From the NCBI GenBank assembly GCA_013204685.1, contig JABMSC010000078.1:1-7131 (forward strand): a stretch of DNA of 7,131 bases, read 5' to 3'. Position numbers and translations under genes: made by a program. Position 1 is the first letter of the stretch. Each line of letters opens with the position of its first letter. Source of the DNA: Candidatus Omnitrophota bacterium (GTDB taxonomy: Bacteria > Omnitrophota > Gorgyraeia > Tantalellales > Tantalellaceae). The notes under the pieces are model-generated. The model searched no databases. It had not been told where the DNA came from and saw only the letters and a program-made list of their open reading frames with translations. Below, piece by piece: positions 1-5,822 of the stretch.

Positions 1-281
1 ACCTGGTCCCATGCCCGTCCCGAGGCAAATGCTCCGAAAGTGCAGGCAAAGGGTATTTTACCCGAGAGCGCGAGCCCGGCTGCTGCGCTGATCATGTCCT
101 GTTCGGCAACACCGTGTGAGACAAACCTTTCAGGAAACTTATCGCGAAACCAGTGGGCCCTGACCGACTCTGTCAGGTCCGCCGAAAGAACAACCACGTC
201 TTTATTGGTCTCTCCCAGTTTAAGTAAGGCTTTACCAAAACCATCTCTTGTTGATCCTTTTTCCACTTTTGCGTCTGACAT
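1..281 (-). CDS. tkt: Split transketolase, C-terminal subunit (first 93 residues; runs off the window)
   Basis: This subunit carries the pyrimidine-binding and C-terminal domains of a two-subunit transketolase. The enzyme is thiamine diphosphate-dependent and moves two-carbon ketol units between sugar phosphates in the cytoplasm. The visible N-terminus reads MSDAKVEKGSTRDGFGKALL, then SADL at 33-36, then HGVAEQDM with Glu60, the residue expected to protonate the ThDP pyrimidine. AAAGLALSGKIPF and TFGAFASGRAWDQ follow, which is the standard opening of this half. The ATG at 281 is preceded by AAGGG about 6 nt upstream. Stand-alone C-halves are usually a little over 300 residues, so about two thirds lies beyond the left edge. 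The gene starts 46 bp after the lipoprotein gene stops. Its partner N-half is at 3141-3998, separated from it by the FtsH-like and lipoprotein genes, an unusual arrangement. DXS and pyruvate dehydrogenase E1-beta are related, but the adjacent-operon N-half and the HGVAEQDM context favour transketolase. Confidence 0.93.
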   Translation of the reverse strand, partial: MSDAKVEKGSTRDGFGKALLKLGETNKDVVVLSADLTESVRAHWFRDKFPERFVSHGVAEQDMISAAAGLALSGKIPFACTFGAFASGRAWDQ

Positions 282-327
282 GTACTTTCCCTTCATATTG
301 TGTGTTGTGCCTCTTTAATAGACACGA

Positions 328-1329
328 TCAAAAATATCCGTACGGCGCCTGCACGGTTTCTTTTACAGACAACCGCTTCTTCTTAAAGTTAAGAAGGTTG
401 TCTCTGTTAACTGTGAGCCGGGCGTTACGTAACTGATCATCCATTATAAGCGAAGAAAACTTTTTAAATTTATATCCATCCAGAACCGTGTTCGCGATCG
501 TAAGTATCTCTTCTATCTTTTGCCGGTTTAAAACAGCTATCCCCGCCCCGGGGTCCTGGTCAGCTATCTTGAACGCAAGTACAAAATACCCTAGATCCCC
601 CTCGGGGATAAAAGTACATTCCGAAGCCTTGAACATAAAGATTTTCGCGAGTTCTTTATTGCTGGTGAATTCCAGTTTTATGCGATTAGCGATCTGTTCT
701 GAGAGGAATTCTTCCATTGTAATGTCTTTCAGATAAAAATTATCCCTCCAGTAACCGATGTCACTCAGCTTTGTCGGCGGGCTTCTGAAAAATTCATCCA
801 TAACTTTTTCACGGGTTGCGCCTTCTATGTTCAGTTTGTCAAAAACCTTTTCAATAGACCTCTCCTTCTTCGCCTGCGGAGTAAGATTTAAACTGAATAT
901 AGTGCGTTTGAAGGATTCATTTCTTGATATGTTGCGCATCATGCCGCGCTTGACATCATCAACATATTTTATTATGACGACCTGAAGTTCCGGAAGTCTT
1001 GCATCCTGCGCGACAACACAATAAAAATATATGTCCGCATCGGTACTTAATGTGACGCGTGATGCTATTAGTACAAGATTGCTGATCGTGTCCCATGCTT
1101 CGTCGCTGATACCCATGCCAACATTCAGAAGCCCTTGCATTGGGTAATATATGCCCATGGTGTTTCCGGCTACCGCAACGTCCACATCCATGCCGTATTC
1201 AGTTTCACATATTGTCTTAACGGCTTCGGGGAGCTTCTCCCTCGGATAGCTGGGAGTACAGGCATGCAAGAGACAGATCGCCCCCAGGGCTGCGATAAGA
1301 ATTGATGCTGTTAAAAGATTTTTTTTCAT
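328..1329 (-). CDS. Predicted lipoprotein of unknown function (333 aa)
   Basis: The N-terminus MKKNLLTASILIAALGAICL has a charged start, a hydrophobic core, and then LHAC at 21-24. It looks like a lipoprotein signal with Cys24 as the lipidated residue. His at position -2 of the lipobox is atypical. The predicted mature protein is soluble, with no later membrane segment. I recognise no catalytic motif. Visible blocks are an alpha/beta-looking region at 30-125 (YGMDVDVAVAGNTMGIYYP, SRVTLSTDADIYFYCVVAQD, IIKYVDDVKRG) and a charged helical middle at 150-230. A C-terminal region at 235-300 contains FIPEGDLGYFVLAFKI. Its style resembles lipoproteins I associate with Omnitrophota, but that is recall only. 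The ATG at 1329 lies 26 bp after the FtsH-like stop and lacks a clear Shine-Dalgarno, suggesting dependence on translation of the upstream gene. Adjacency hints at envelope quality control with the protease, which is pure inference. Confidence 0.85.
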   Translation of the reverse strand: MKKNLLTASILIAALGAICLLHACTPSYPREKLPEAVKTICETEYGMDVDVAVAGNTMGIYYPMQGLLNVGMGISDEAWDTISNLVLIASRVTLSTDADIYFYCVVAQDARLPELQVVIIKYVDDVKRGMMRNISRNESFKRTIFSLNLTPQAKKERSIEKVFDKLNIEGATREKVMDEFFRSPPTKLSDIGYWRDNFYLKDITMEEFLSEQIANRIKLEFTSNKELAKIFMFKASECTFIPEGDLGYFVLAFKIADQDPGAGIAVLNRQKIEEILTIANTVLDGYKFKKFSSLIMDDQLRNARLTVNRDNLLNFKKKRLSVKETVQAPYGYF

Positions 1330-1355
1330 ATAATCTGGTTATATGTCATTGGTTC

Positions 1356-3044
1356 TTACGCTTTATCTTCTTTCTTGTCTTCCGGCTTCGGTTGCCATTT
1401 TTCCGATTCCTTAGCGCCTTCCTTGTCAGTCCCGTGTTCTTCAATACCATATTCCTTAAAGATCGCGATTATCTCGTCGTATTCAAGTTCTTCTCTTTCC
1501 AGAAGCTCCTTAGCAAACCGGTCAAGAATTTCCTTCTTCTCCGTTAATGTTGTGGTTACTTCTTCCAGGCATTTCTTCATGATGGTGTTGGTATCCTTGT
1601 TAAGTGTAACTCTGACGTCTTCGGAAAGCTGCTCCTTGGGAATAACACTATAGTCTCCTACCAGACCCGTATCCCCCATTCCAAAACCCCATACCATGGC
1701 ATGGGCATTACGCATGGCCTGTGAAAAGTCACTGCGGCCGCCGCCGCCGACACCGGTTGTAGTAGTGTTGAATTTTATTTTTTCAGCTGCATATCCCCCC
1801 AGAGACATCATAATCTCCGAAAGAAGCTGTTCTTTGCTTTTGGAATGAAGCTCTTCCCTCTCCGGTGACCAGACAACACCAAGCGTCCCTCTTCTTGGTA
1901 TAATGCTGGCCTTGAAAACCGCTTTTGACGGGGCTTTCAGAAAGGTCGTTATTAAATGTCCCGACTCATGATAAGCTGTCATTTCCTTTTCGCGCGGGGT
2001 TACGGTAAGGTGGTATTTAATACCTAAGTCGACCCTTTCAAATGCCTCGGATATTTCTTTGAGTCCGATAGCATCTTTTTTGTTTCTTGTGGCAATAAGG
2101 GCGGATTCTTTTACGATGTTCGCAATATCAGCCGGGGTTTTCCAGACAGCTCTTCTTGCCAGTCTTCCCATATCAAGACCATCTTCAGTTTTTACCTTGT
2201 CGAAATAGAATTTGAAAAGTTTTTCTCTGTCTTCCTGAGACGGCAGAGTGACCATGAATTTCCTGTCAAATCTTCCGGGTCTTAGAAGCGCCTGATCAAG
2301 ATGTTCTTCCTGGGCGTTGGTAGCACCTATAACCACTATGTTCTCGTCTTTTCCCTTAAGACCGTCCATCTCTGCCAAAAGCTGGTTGAGGGTACTGTTC
2401 GTCTCCTGGTCTCCTCCCATGCTAAAAGAACGGGATCTTCCTATCGCGTCGATTTCGTCTATAAACAGGATACATCCTCCGTACCCGTAAGCAAGGAACC
2501 GGGCCTTCTTAAAAAGTTTTCTTACTCTGGAAGCTCCCACGCCGACAAACACCTCTACAAATTCACTACCGCTCATGGATATGAAAGGCATGTCTGCTTC
2601 AGTAGCGATCGCCTTAGCCATATATGTTTTTCCACATCCTGGAGGACCGAGCATTAAGAGCCCCTTAACGACACTCCCCCCCATTTTTGTTAACTTGGCG
2701 CGATCCATTATAAGCTGCACAACCTCGAATGCTTCCACTTTAGCGTCATCCATTCCGATAACATCTTTCCAGGTGATGTCTACATCTCTTCCCTTGATGG
2801 GCGCCTTGTCAAGCTTTGCGAAACCACCACGCATAAACGTAAGGTACATAAACACGAATATACCGGCGTGTATACCTGCCATAATAAATTGAACCGGCAT
2901 AGTTGCAAGCGTCATCTTCCGATAAAAAGATTCAAGCGACATAAGCCCCACCACCGAAAGAATAAGCAGAATAATGACTATGGCGACAACGATTATCATC
3001 GTCTTATATTGCATAAGATACATCTTTATTCTTCTGCTCAACAT
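1356..3044 (-). CDS. FtsH-type membrane ATP-dependent zinc metalloprotease, short N-terminus
   Basis: This is an inner-membrane AAA+ protease expected to form a hexamer that extracts and degrades membrane and cytoplasmic proteins. Two hydrophobic segments lie at about 15-37 and 49-72. The AAA domain has Walker A GPPGCGKT at 133-140, pore loop FVG at 166-168, Walker B ILFIDEID at 192-199, and the second region of homology at 241-261 with arginine fingers R255 and R258. The M41 protease site is HESGH at 359-363, with D439 in GRSDFSQA as the probable third zinc ligand. All catalytic residues are present. At 562 residues it is shorter than usual FtsH (roughly 610-650). Only about 11 residues separate the membrane segments, so the periplasmic domain is essentially missing. 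The usual sensor-2 FSGAD region is shortened to TPAD at 303-306, and a GGGG run precedes the third zinc ligand. AAAGGAG sits 7 nt before the ATG. It may be a paralogue rather than the housekeeping ftsH, so no symbol is given. Confidence 0.93.
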   Translation of the reverse strand: MLSRRIKMYLMQYKTMIIVVAIVIILLILSVVGLMSLESFYRKMTLATMPVQFIMAGIHAGIFVFMYLTFMRGGFAKLDKAPIKGRDVDITWKDVIGMDDAKVEAFEVVQLIMDRAKLTKMGGSVVKGLLMLGPPGCGKTYMAKAIATEADMPFISMSGSEFVEVFVGVGASRVRKLFKKARFLAYGYGGCILFIDEIDAIGRSRSFSMGGDQETNSTLNQLLAEMDGLKGKDENIVVIGATNAQEEHLDQALLRPGRFDRKFMVTLPSQEDREKLFKFYFDKVKTEDGLDMGRLARRAVWKTPADIANIVKESALIATRNKKDAIGLKEISEAFERVDLGIKYHLTVTPREKEMTAYHESGHLITTFLKAPSKAVFKASIIPRRGTLGVVWSPEREELHSKSKEQLLSEIMMSLGGYAAEKIKFNTTTTGVGGGGRSDFSQAMRNAHAMVWGFGMGDTGLVGDYSVIPKEQLSEDVRVTLNKDTNTIMKKCLEEVTTTLTEKKEILDRFAKELLEREELEYDEIIAIFKEYGIEEHGTDKEGAKESEKWQPKPEDKKEDKA

Positions 3045-3073
3045 AACTTGTCTCCTTTGTTTTTCGTGTTGTA

Positions 3074-3095
3074 GGGGCGAAAAACTTTTCGCCCT
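3074..3095. repeat. GGGCGAA-headed palindrome, copy 1 (REP-like hairpin)
   Basis: GGGCGAAAA at 3075-3083 pairs perfectly with TTTTCGCCC at 3086-3094 across a 2-nt spacer, and 3074/3095 can add a G-T wobble. It lies between the FtsH-like start and the N-half transketolase stop, 33 bp from a second palindrome with the same GGGCGAA head. No T-tract follows on either strand, so an intrinsic terminator is not supported. The shared head and paired layout suggest a dispersed REP-type repeat, but copy number cannot be seen here. Confidence 0.7.
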
Positions 3096-3127
3096 GTTAA
3101 ATTTCCGGGCATATGATTGTCATTTGT

Positions 3128-3153
3128 TAAGGGCGAATATTTATTCGCCCTTA
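3128..3153. repeat. GGGCGAA-headed palindrome, copy 2, overlapping the transketolase N-half stop codon
   Basis: TAAGGGCGAATA at 3128-3139 is the exact reverse complement of TATTCGCCCTTA at 3142-3153, with a 2-nt spacer. The 12-bp perfect stem overlaps the end of the transketolase N-half. Its codons for K283, G284 and E285 and its TAA stop (3141-3143) all lie inside the repeat. The head GGGCGAA is shared with copy 1 at 3075, which argues for a common repeat family rather than an incidental hairpin. There is no T-tract after it on the minus strand. Confidence 0.75.
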
Positions 3154-3998
3154 CGCTCTGCGTCTAATGCCTTCTCCTGTTCATCCAACTCGGCCAGGGC
3201 TTTTTCCAGCTCGTCTTCTTTCGGGGCGATACCGTGCCATTCAACCTTATTCTCTATAAACGATATGCCCTTTCCCTTTACCGTGTGCGCTATGACCACT
3301 TGCGGACGGCCCTTGACCTTCTCGACATCTTCGAATGCCTTATCCAGTGCCTCGAGATCGTGCCCGTCGACTTCAACCGCATGCCATCCGAAACTTTCCC
3401 ACTTATGTTTGTATGCACCCATATCTTTAACTTCACAGCACATGCCATCGATCTGCAATTTATTGAAATCGATTATCCCGCATAAATTGTCCAGATTATA
3501 ATGTGCCGCGGTCATCGCGGCCTCCCATACCTGGCCTTCATTAGTCTCTCCATCGCCCATGAGGCAATACACTCTTGCGTCCACCCCGTCCATCCTGTCG
3601 GCAAGCGCCATTCCCATAGCAACAGAAAGCCCCTGTCCAAGGGATCCACTCGATATCTCGAGCCCGGGAAGCCCCAGCTGGGGATGTCCCTGAAGCTTGC
3701 TGCCGAGTTGGCGGAGTTCCCAGAGGTCCTCTTCCGGGAAAAAACCCAGGTCCGCAAGAACAGCATAAAGTGCCGGGCAGCCATGTCCTTTGGAAAGCAC
3801 GAATTTATCTCTCTTTTTACTTTCAAAGATCTCGGGGCCGATATTCATCTTTCTGTAGTAGAGATCCACCAGTATTTCGACTATTGAGAGTGACCCTCCT
3901 GTATGGCCGCTTCCCGCTTTTTGCAGCATCTTAAGGATATTTCTTCTTAAGCTTATTGCCTTTATCTTAAGTTCCCTGAAGTCATCTGTTTTTCCCAT
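3141..3998 (-). CDS. tkt: Split transketolase, N-terminal subunit (ThDP diphosphate-binding half)
   Basis: This is the N-terminal half of a two-subunit transketolase in the non-oxidative pentose phosphate pathway; it binds the diphosphate end of ThDP and Mg2+. The ThDP motif begins at GDGETNEG (148-155, Asp149 and Asn153 as metal ligands) and closes at IIDFN (175-179). Active-site histidines typical of transketolase appear at H32 (GHTGG), H72 (SKGHG), H105 (GHP) and H255 (EWHG). SGSLGQGLSVAMGMAL at 117-132 is also characteristic. The length, 285 residues, is normal for a stand-alone N-half. The ATG at 3998 has AAAGGA upstream at a rather long spacing of about 11 nt. The gene begins 31 bp after the TPR gene stop. 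The C-terminal residues K283-E285 and the stop lie in a palindromic repeat, so the tail may have been altered by its arrival. The expected partner, encoded at 1-281, is not adjacent. Confidence 0.96.
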   Translation of the reverse strand: MGKTDDFRELKIKAISLRRNILKMLQKAGSGHTGGSLSIVEILVDLYYRKMNIGPEIFESKKRDKFVLSKGHGCPALYAVLADLGFFPEEDLWELRQLGSKLQGHPQLGLPGLEISSGSLGQGLSVAMGMALADRMDGVDARVYCLMGDGETNEGQVWEAAMTAAHYNLDNLCGIIDFNKLQIDGMCCEVKDMGAYKHKWESFGWHAVEVDGHDLEALDKAFEDVEKVKGRPQVVIAHTVKGKGISFIENKVEWHGIAPKEDELEKALAELDEQEKALDAERKGE

Positions 3999-4029
3999 CG
4001 TCTTATAATTCCTTTCTGTAATAACCGCT

Positions 4030-5562
4030 TCACTTACGTGCCTTCCTGTTCGACCGTTTGATCTTTCCAGCCAGTTCTTTATTCTCAGGGTCCGCTTTGA
4101 GGGCTATTTTCCACTGGCGGAGAGCTTCTTTTATTTCACCTTTTGAAAAATATACGTCTCCCAGATGTTCCCGTATGGTTGGATCATTCGGCATATAGCC
4201 AGCAGCTTTTTTGAGCTCTTTAAGAGCCTCATCCACCATACCTTTTTTGTAATAAGCCCACCCGAGACTGTCAATATACGCGCCGTTTTCAGGGCTGATC
4301 TCTATCGCTTTTTTTATCAACTTAATGGCCCGGTCAAGATTCCTTCCCTCTTCGGCATACATGTAGCCCAGATGATTGTAAACTTCCGGCATGTCTTTGC
4401 CGGTCTCGACCAGCTCTTCCAGAACCATTATTGCTTTTTCTCTTTGTCCGTCCCGGCTAAGAGCAGCTGCAGCATAAAACTTATATATATAATTATCAGG
4501 ATCTTTAGCCGAAGCGATGGTAGAATACTTTACCGCTTCCGAGTGACTCCCCTGCATGCTGGCCAGATACCCCAGACTGGCATATATAACCGCATCTTGA
4601 ATGCCGCTGTCCAGAGCTTCCTCGAGTATCTCTTTAGCCTCCGTAAAACGCTTCTCGGACATATATATACTAAAGATCCTCAGATACGGTTCGGCTGAAG
4701 CCTTATCCAGCTGTATAAGTGTACGGTTCTCTTTTACCGCCTTATCGATCTCGCCAAGCCTGAGATAGAGCTGCCCCAATCGAGCGTATGCTTCTCTGTT
4801 AAGAGGCTCCGCATCAATTGTCTTTTTGTACACATTTATGGCTTCGGTGTATTTACCGTCCAGTTCATAAATTACTCCCAAAACCATCTGGGCTTCAAGA
4901 TAATTGCCGTCTACCTCTACGGCTTTCTCAAGAGCCTTTTCTGATTTATCCAGAAGATTGAGTTTAGAGTAGATTATGCCGAGATGAAAATATAAAAGAG
5001 CATCATCGTCTCTTATTTGTAAGATCCTTTCATAGGTTTCCGCAGCTTTATCCAGTTTCTGCTGCATAATGAAAAGATCCGCCATAAATGTCAAAGCTTT
5101 CAGATTTTCAGGATCGTATTTGAGGATCTCTTCATGCTGGACCTGTGCTTTGTCGAAGTCGCCCTTTGCAATATATATGATCGCTAAAAGCAGGTGCGCT
5201 TTGGTGTTCTCGTCCTCCAGGCTCAGAGTTTTCTCGAACATCTTAGCCGCCTGATCCAGTTTTCCCAGGATCAGGAGATCCGCGCCCAGTTTAAGATATA
5301 TCTCGGGAATGTCTTTTTCTTGCGCCAGAGCTTTTTCGTATTCCTTGACCGCTTCATTGGTCTCCCCGAGATTATCATAGATCGCGCCCATCATGTAATG
5401 AGTAAGCGCCGATGAAGTTGTCTTGATCTCAGGGGCATTTAACCTGACGCTGTCAATGAGCTTGCTGATCGGACCAGCATGAGCAGCTGTATCCAGCTCT
5501 CCAAGAGGGGATAGCGTAAACAAAAAACAGATAACTACGAAAAGAATAAATCGCACTGCCAT
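4030..5562 (-). CDS. Exported protein with 13 tandem tetratricopeptide repeats
   Basis: The N-terminus MAVRFILFVVICFLFTLSPL followed by TAAHAG suggests a Sec signal peptide cleaved after AHA29, giving a periplasmic or envelope scaffold. No lipobox is present. From residue 51 to 493 the sequence divides into 13 consecutive TPR units with no gaps. All are 34 residues except the eleventh, which has 35. The G/A-x-x-Y and A-x-x-x-Y/L-x-x-A-L pattern is visible throughout. The last three units (NHLGYMYAEEG, IDSLGWAYYKKG, EHLGDVYFSKG) match the C-terminal signature common in large bacterial TPR proteins. Only a 17-residue basic tail follows. Such solenoids bind other proteins; the partner is unknown. 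The ATG overlaps the stop of the upstream 30-residue gene (TAATG), and AAGG sits 5 nt before it, so the two are probably translationally coupled. I cannot assign a specific pathway. Confidence 0.93.
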   Translation of the reverse strand: MAVRFILFVVICFLFTLSPLGELDTAAHAGPISKLIDSVRLNAPEIKTTSSALTHYMMGAIYDNLGETNEAVKEYEKALAQEKDIPEIYLKLGADLLILGKLDQAAKMFEKTLSLEDENTKAHLLLAIIYIAKGDFDKAQVQHEEILKYDPENLKALTFMADLFIMQQKLDKAAETYERILQIRDDDALLYFHLGIIYSKLNLLDKSEKALEKAVEVDGNYLEAQMVLGVIYELDGKYTEAINVYKKTIDAEPLNREAYARLGQLYLRLGEIDKAVKENRTLIQLDKASAEPYLRIFSIYMSEKRFTEAKEILEEALDSGIQDAVIYASLGYLASMQGSHSEAVKYSTIASAKDPDNYIYKFYAAAALSRDGQREKAIMVLEELVETGKDMPEVYNHLGYMYAEEGRNLDRAIKLIKKAIEISPENGAYIDSLGWAYYKKGMVDEALKELKKAAGYMPNDPTIREHLGDVYFSKGEIKEALRQWKIALKADPENKELAGKIKRSNRKARK

Positions 5563-5654
5563 TATACCTTCTTCTTATGACGGTCTCTTCGCATCCGTTT
5601 TTTTCGCTTGTGCCGTTTTACTTTTTTTATTTTACGTTTTTTTCCACAGGGCAC
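5562..5654 (-). CDS. 30-residue basic protein, bS22/mS38 (AURKAIP1/COX24) ribosomal-protein family
   Basis: The short frame starts at GTG 5654, encodes MPCGKKRKIKKVKRHKRKKR and ten more residues ending RHKKKV, and stops with TAA at 5564-5562. About two thirds of residues are Lys or Arg. The opening MPCGKKRK and the KRHKRKKRMRRDRHKKK core match my memory of tiny bacterial proteins annotated as AURKAIP1/COX24 domain. That family includes mycobacterial small-subunit protein bS22 and mitochondrial mS38. Such proteins bury an arginine/lysine-rich helix in rRNA of the small subunit. The start is well fixed: a full AGGAGGTGA lies upstream, and an in-frame TGA stands three codons before the GTG. The stop overlaps the TPR gene start by one base. 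The gene is too short for default ORF callers. The family call is by pattern, not by search. Confidence 0.82.
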   Translation of the reverse strand: MPCGKKRKIKKVKRHKRKKRMRRDRHKKKV

Positions 5655-5660
5655 TTTGCG

Positions 5661-5669
5661 TCACCTCCT
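5661..5669 (-). promoter_or_regulatory. Strong Shine-Dalgarno of the bS22-like gene
   Basis: On the minus strand the sequence reads AGGAGGTGA, a nine-base match to the 16S rRNA 3' end, 6 nt before GTG 5654. It is the strongest ribosome-binding site in the window. It is the main evidence that the short GTG-started frame is translated. Confidence 0.85.
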
Positions 5670-5689
5670 CTTTAGTTGTGTTATATGTC

Positions 5690-5736
5690 AGGTGCAATGT
5701 CTTCTGTTTTAAACTTACACCTTATCCCTAGCACCT
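5690..5736 (-). other. Possible leader structure with two competing pairings upstream of the bS22-like gene
   Basis: In the minus-strand transcript the segment UUGCACCU (5697-5690) can pair with AGGUGUAA (5722-5715). This gives 8 pairs including one U-G, across a 17-nt loop. The first six bases can instead pair perfectly, as GCACCU, with AGGUGC at 5736-5731. The two are mutually exclusive and lie just before the strong ribosome-binding site. Autoregulation of a ribosomal protein would be a reasonable role, but stems this short arise by chance and I make no firm call. Confidence 0.25.
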
Positions 5737-5774
5737 TTTCACCCTCAGGATTACAGGTTGGCTGGCACAAGCAT

Positions 5775-5818
5775 CCGATCAACTTTGAAATAAAAAACTA
5801 TTATTTCAAAATTGTCGG
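5775..5818 (-). terminator. Long AT-rich hairpin just after hisG (candidate 3'-end or processing structure)
   Basis: The arms at 5775-5793 and 5801-5818 form about 18 base pairs around a 7-nt loop, including a perfect 10-bp core TTTGAAATAA/TTATTTCAAA. In the minus-strand RNA the 5811/5783 position is a U-G pair, leaving only one bulged base (5779). In a plus-strand RNA it would be an A/C mismatch. This supports a role in the hisG transcript. The hairpin begins 4 nt after the hisG stop. It has no following U-tract, so it is not a classic intrinsic terminator. It may stabilise or define a 3' end. Confidence 0.45.
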
Positions 5819-5822
5819 GCTG

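Noticed and set aside
3074..3153. Intrinsic terminators between the transketolase N-half and the protease gene
   Set aside because: The hairpins are strong but no run of U follows either on the minus strand. The shared head fits a repeat family better.
3501..3887. 128-residue plus-strand open frame, and a 104-residue frame at 3512-3826 on the minus strand
   Set aside because: Both lie inside the well-supported transketolase N-half in other frames and show no family features.
4165..4698. 177-residue plus-strand open frame
   Set aside because: It is antisense to the regular TPR array. Repetitive coding sequence often yields long shadow frames.
5680..5685. A -10-like TATAAC before the bS22-like gene
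   Set aside because: No acceptable -35 box lies 16-18 nt upstream, so an internal promoter is not supported.
5655..5822. Known riboswitch in the 168-bp gap
   Set aside because: I compared it by eye with TPP, SAM, cobalamin, glycine, fluoride and T-box cores and saw no match.
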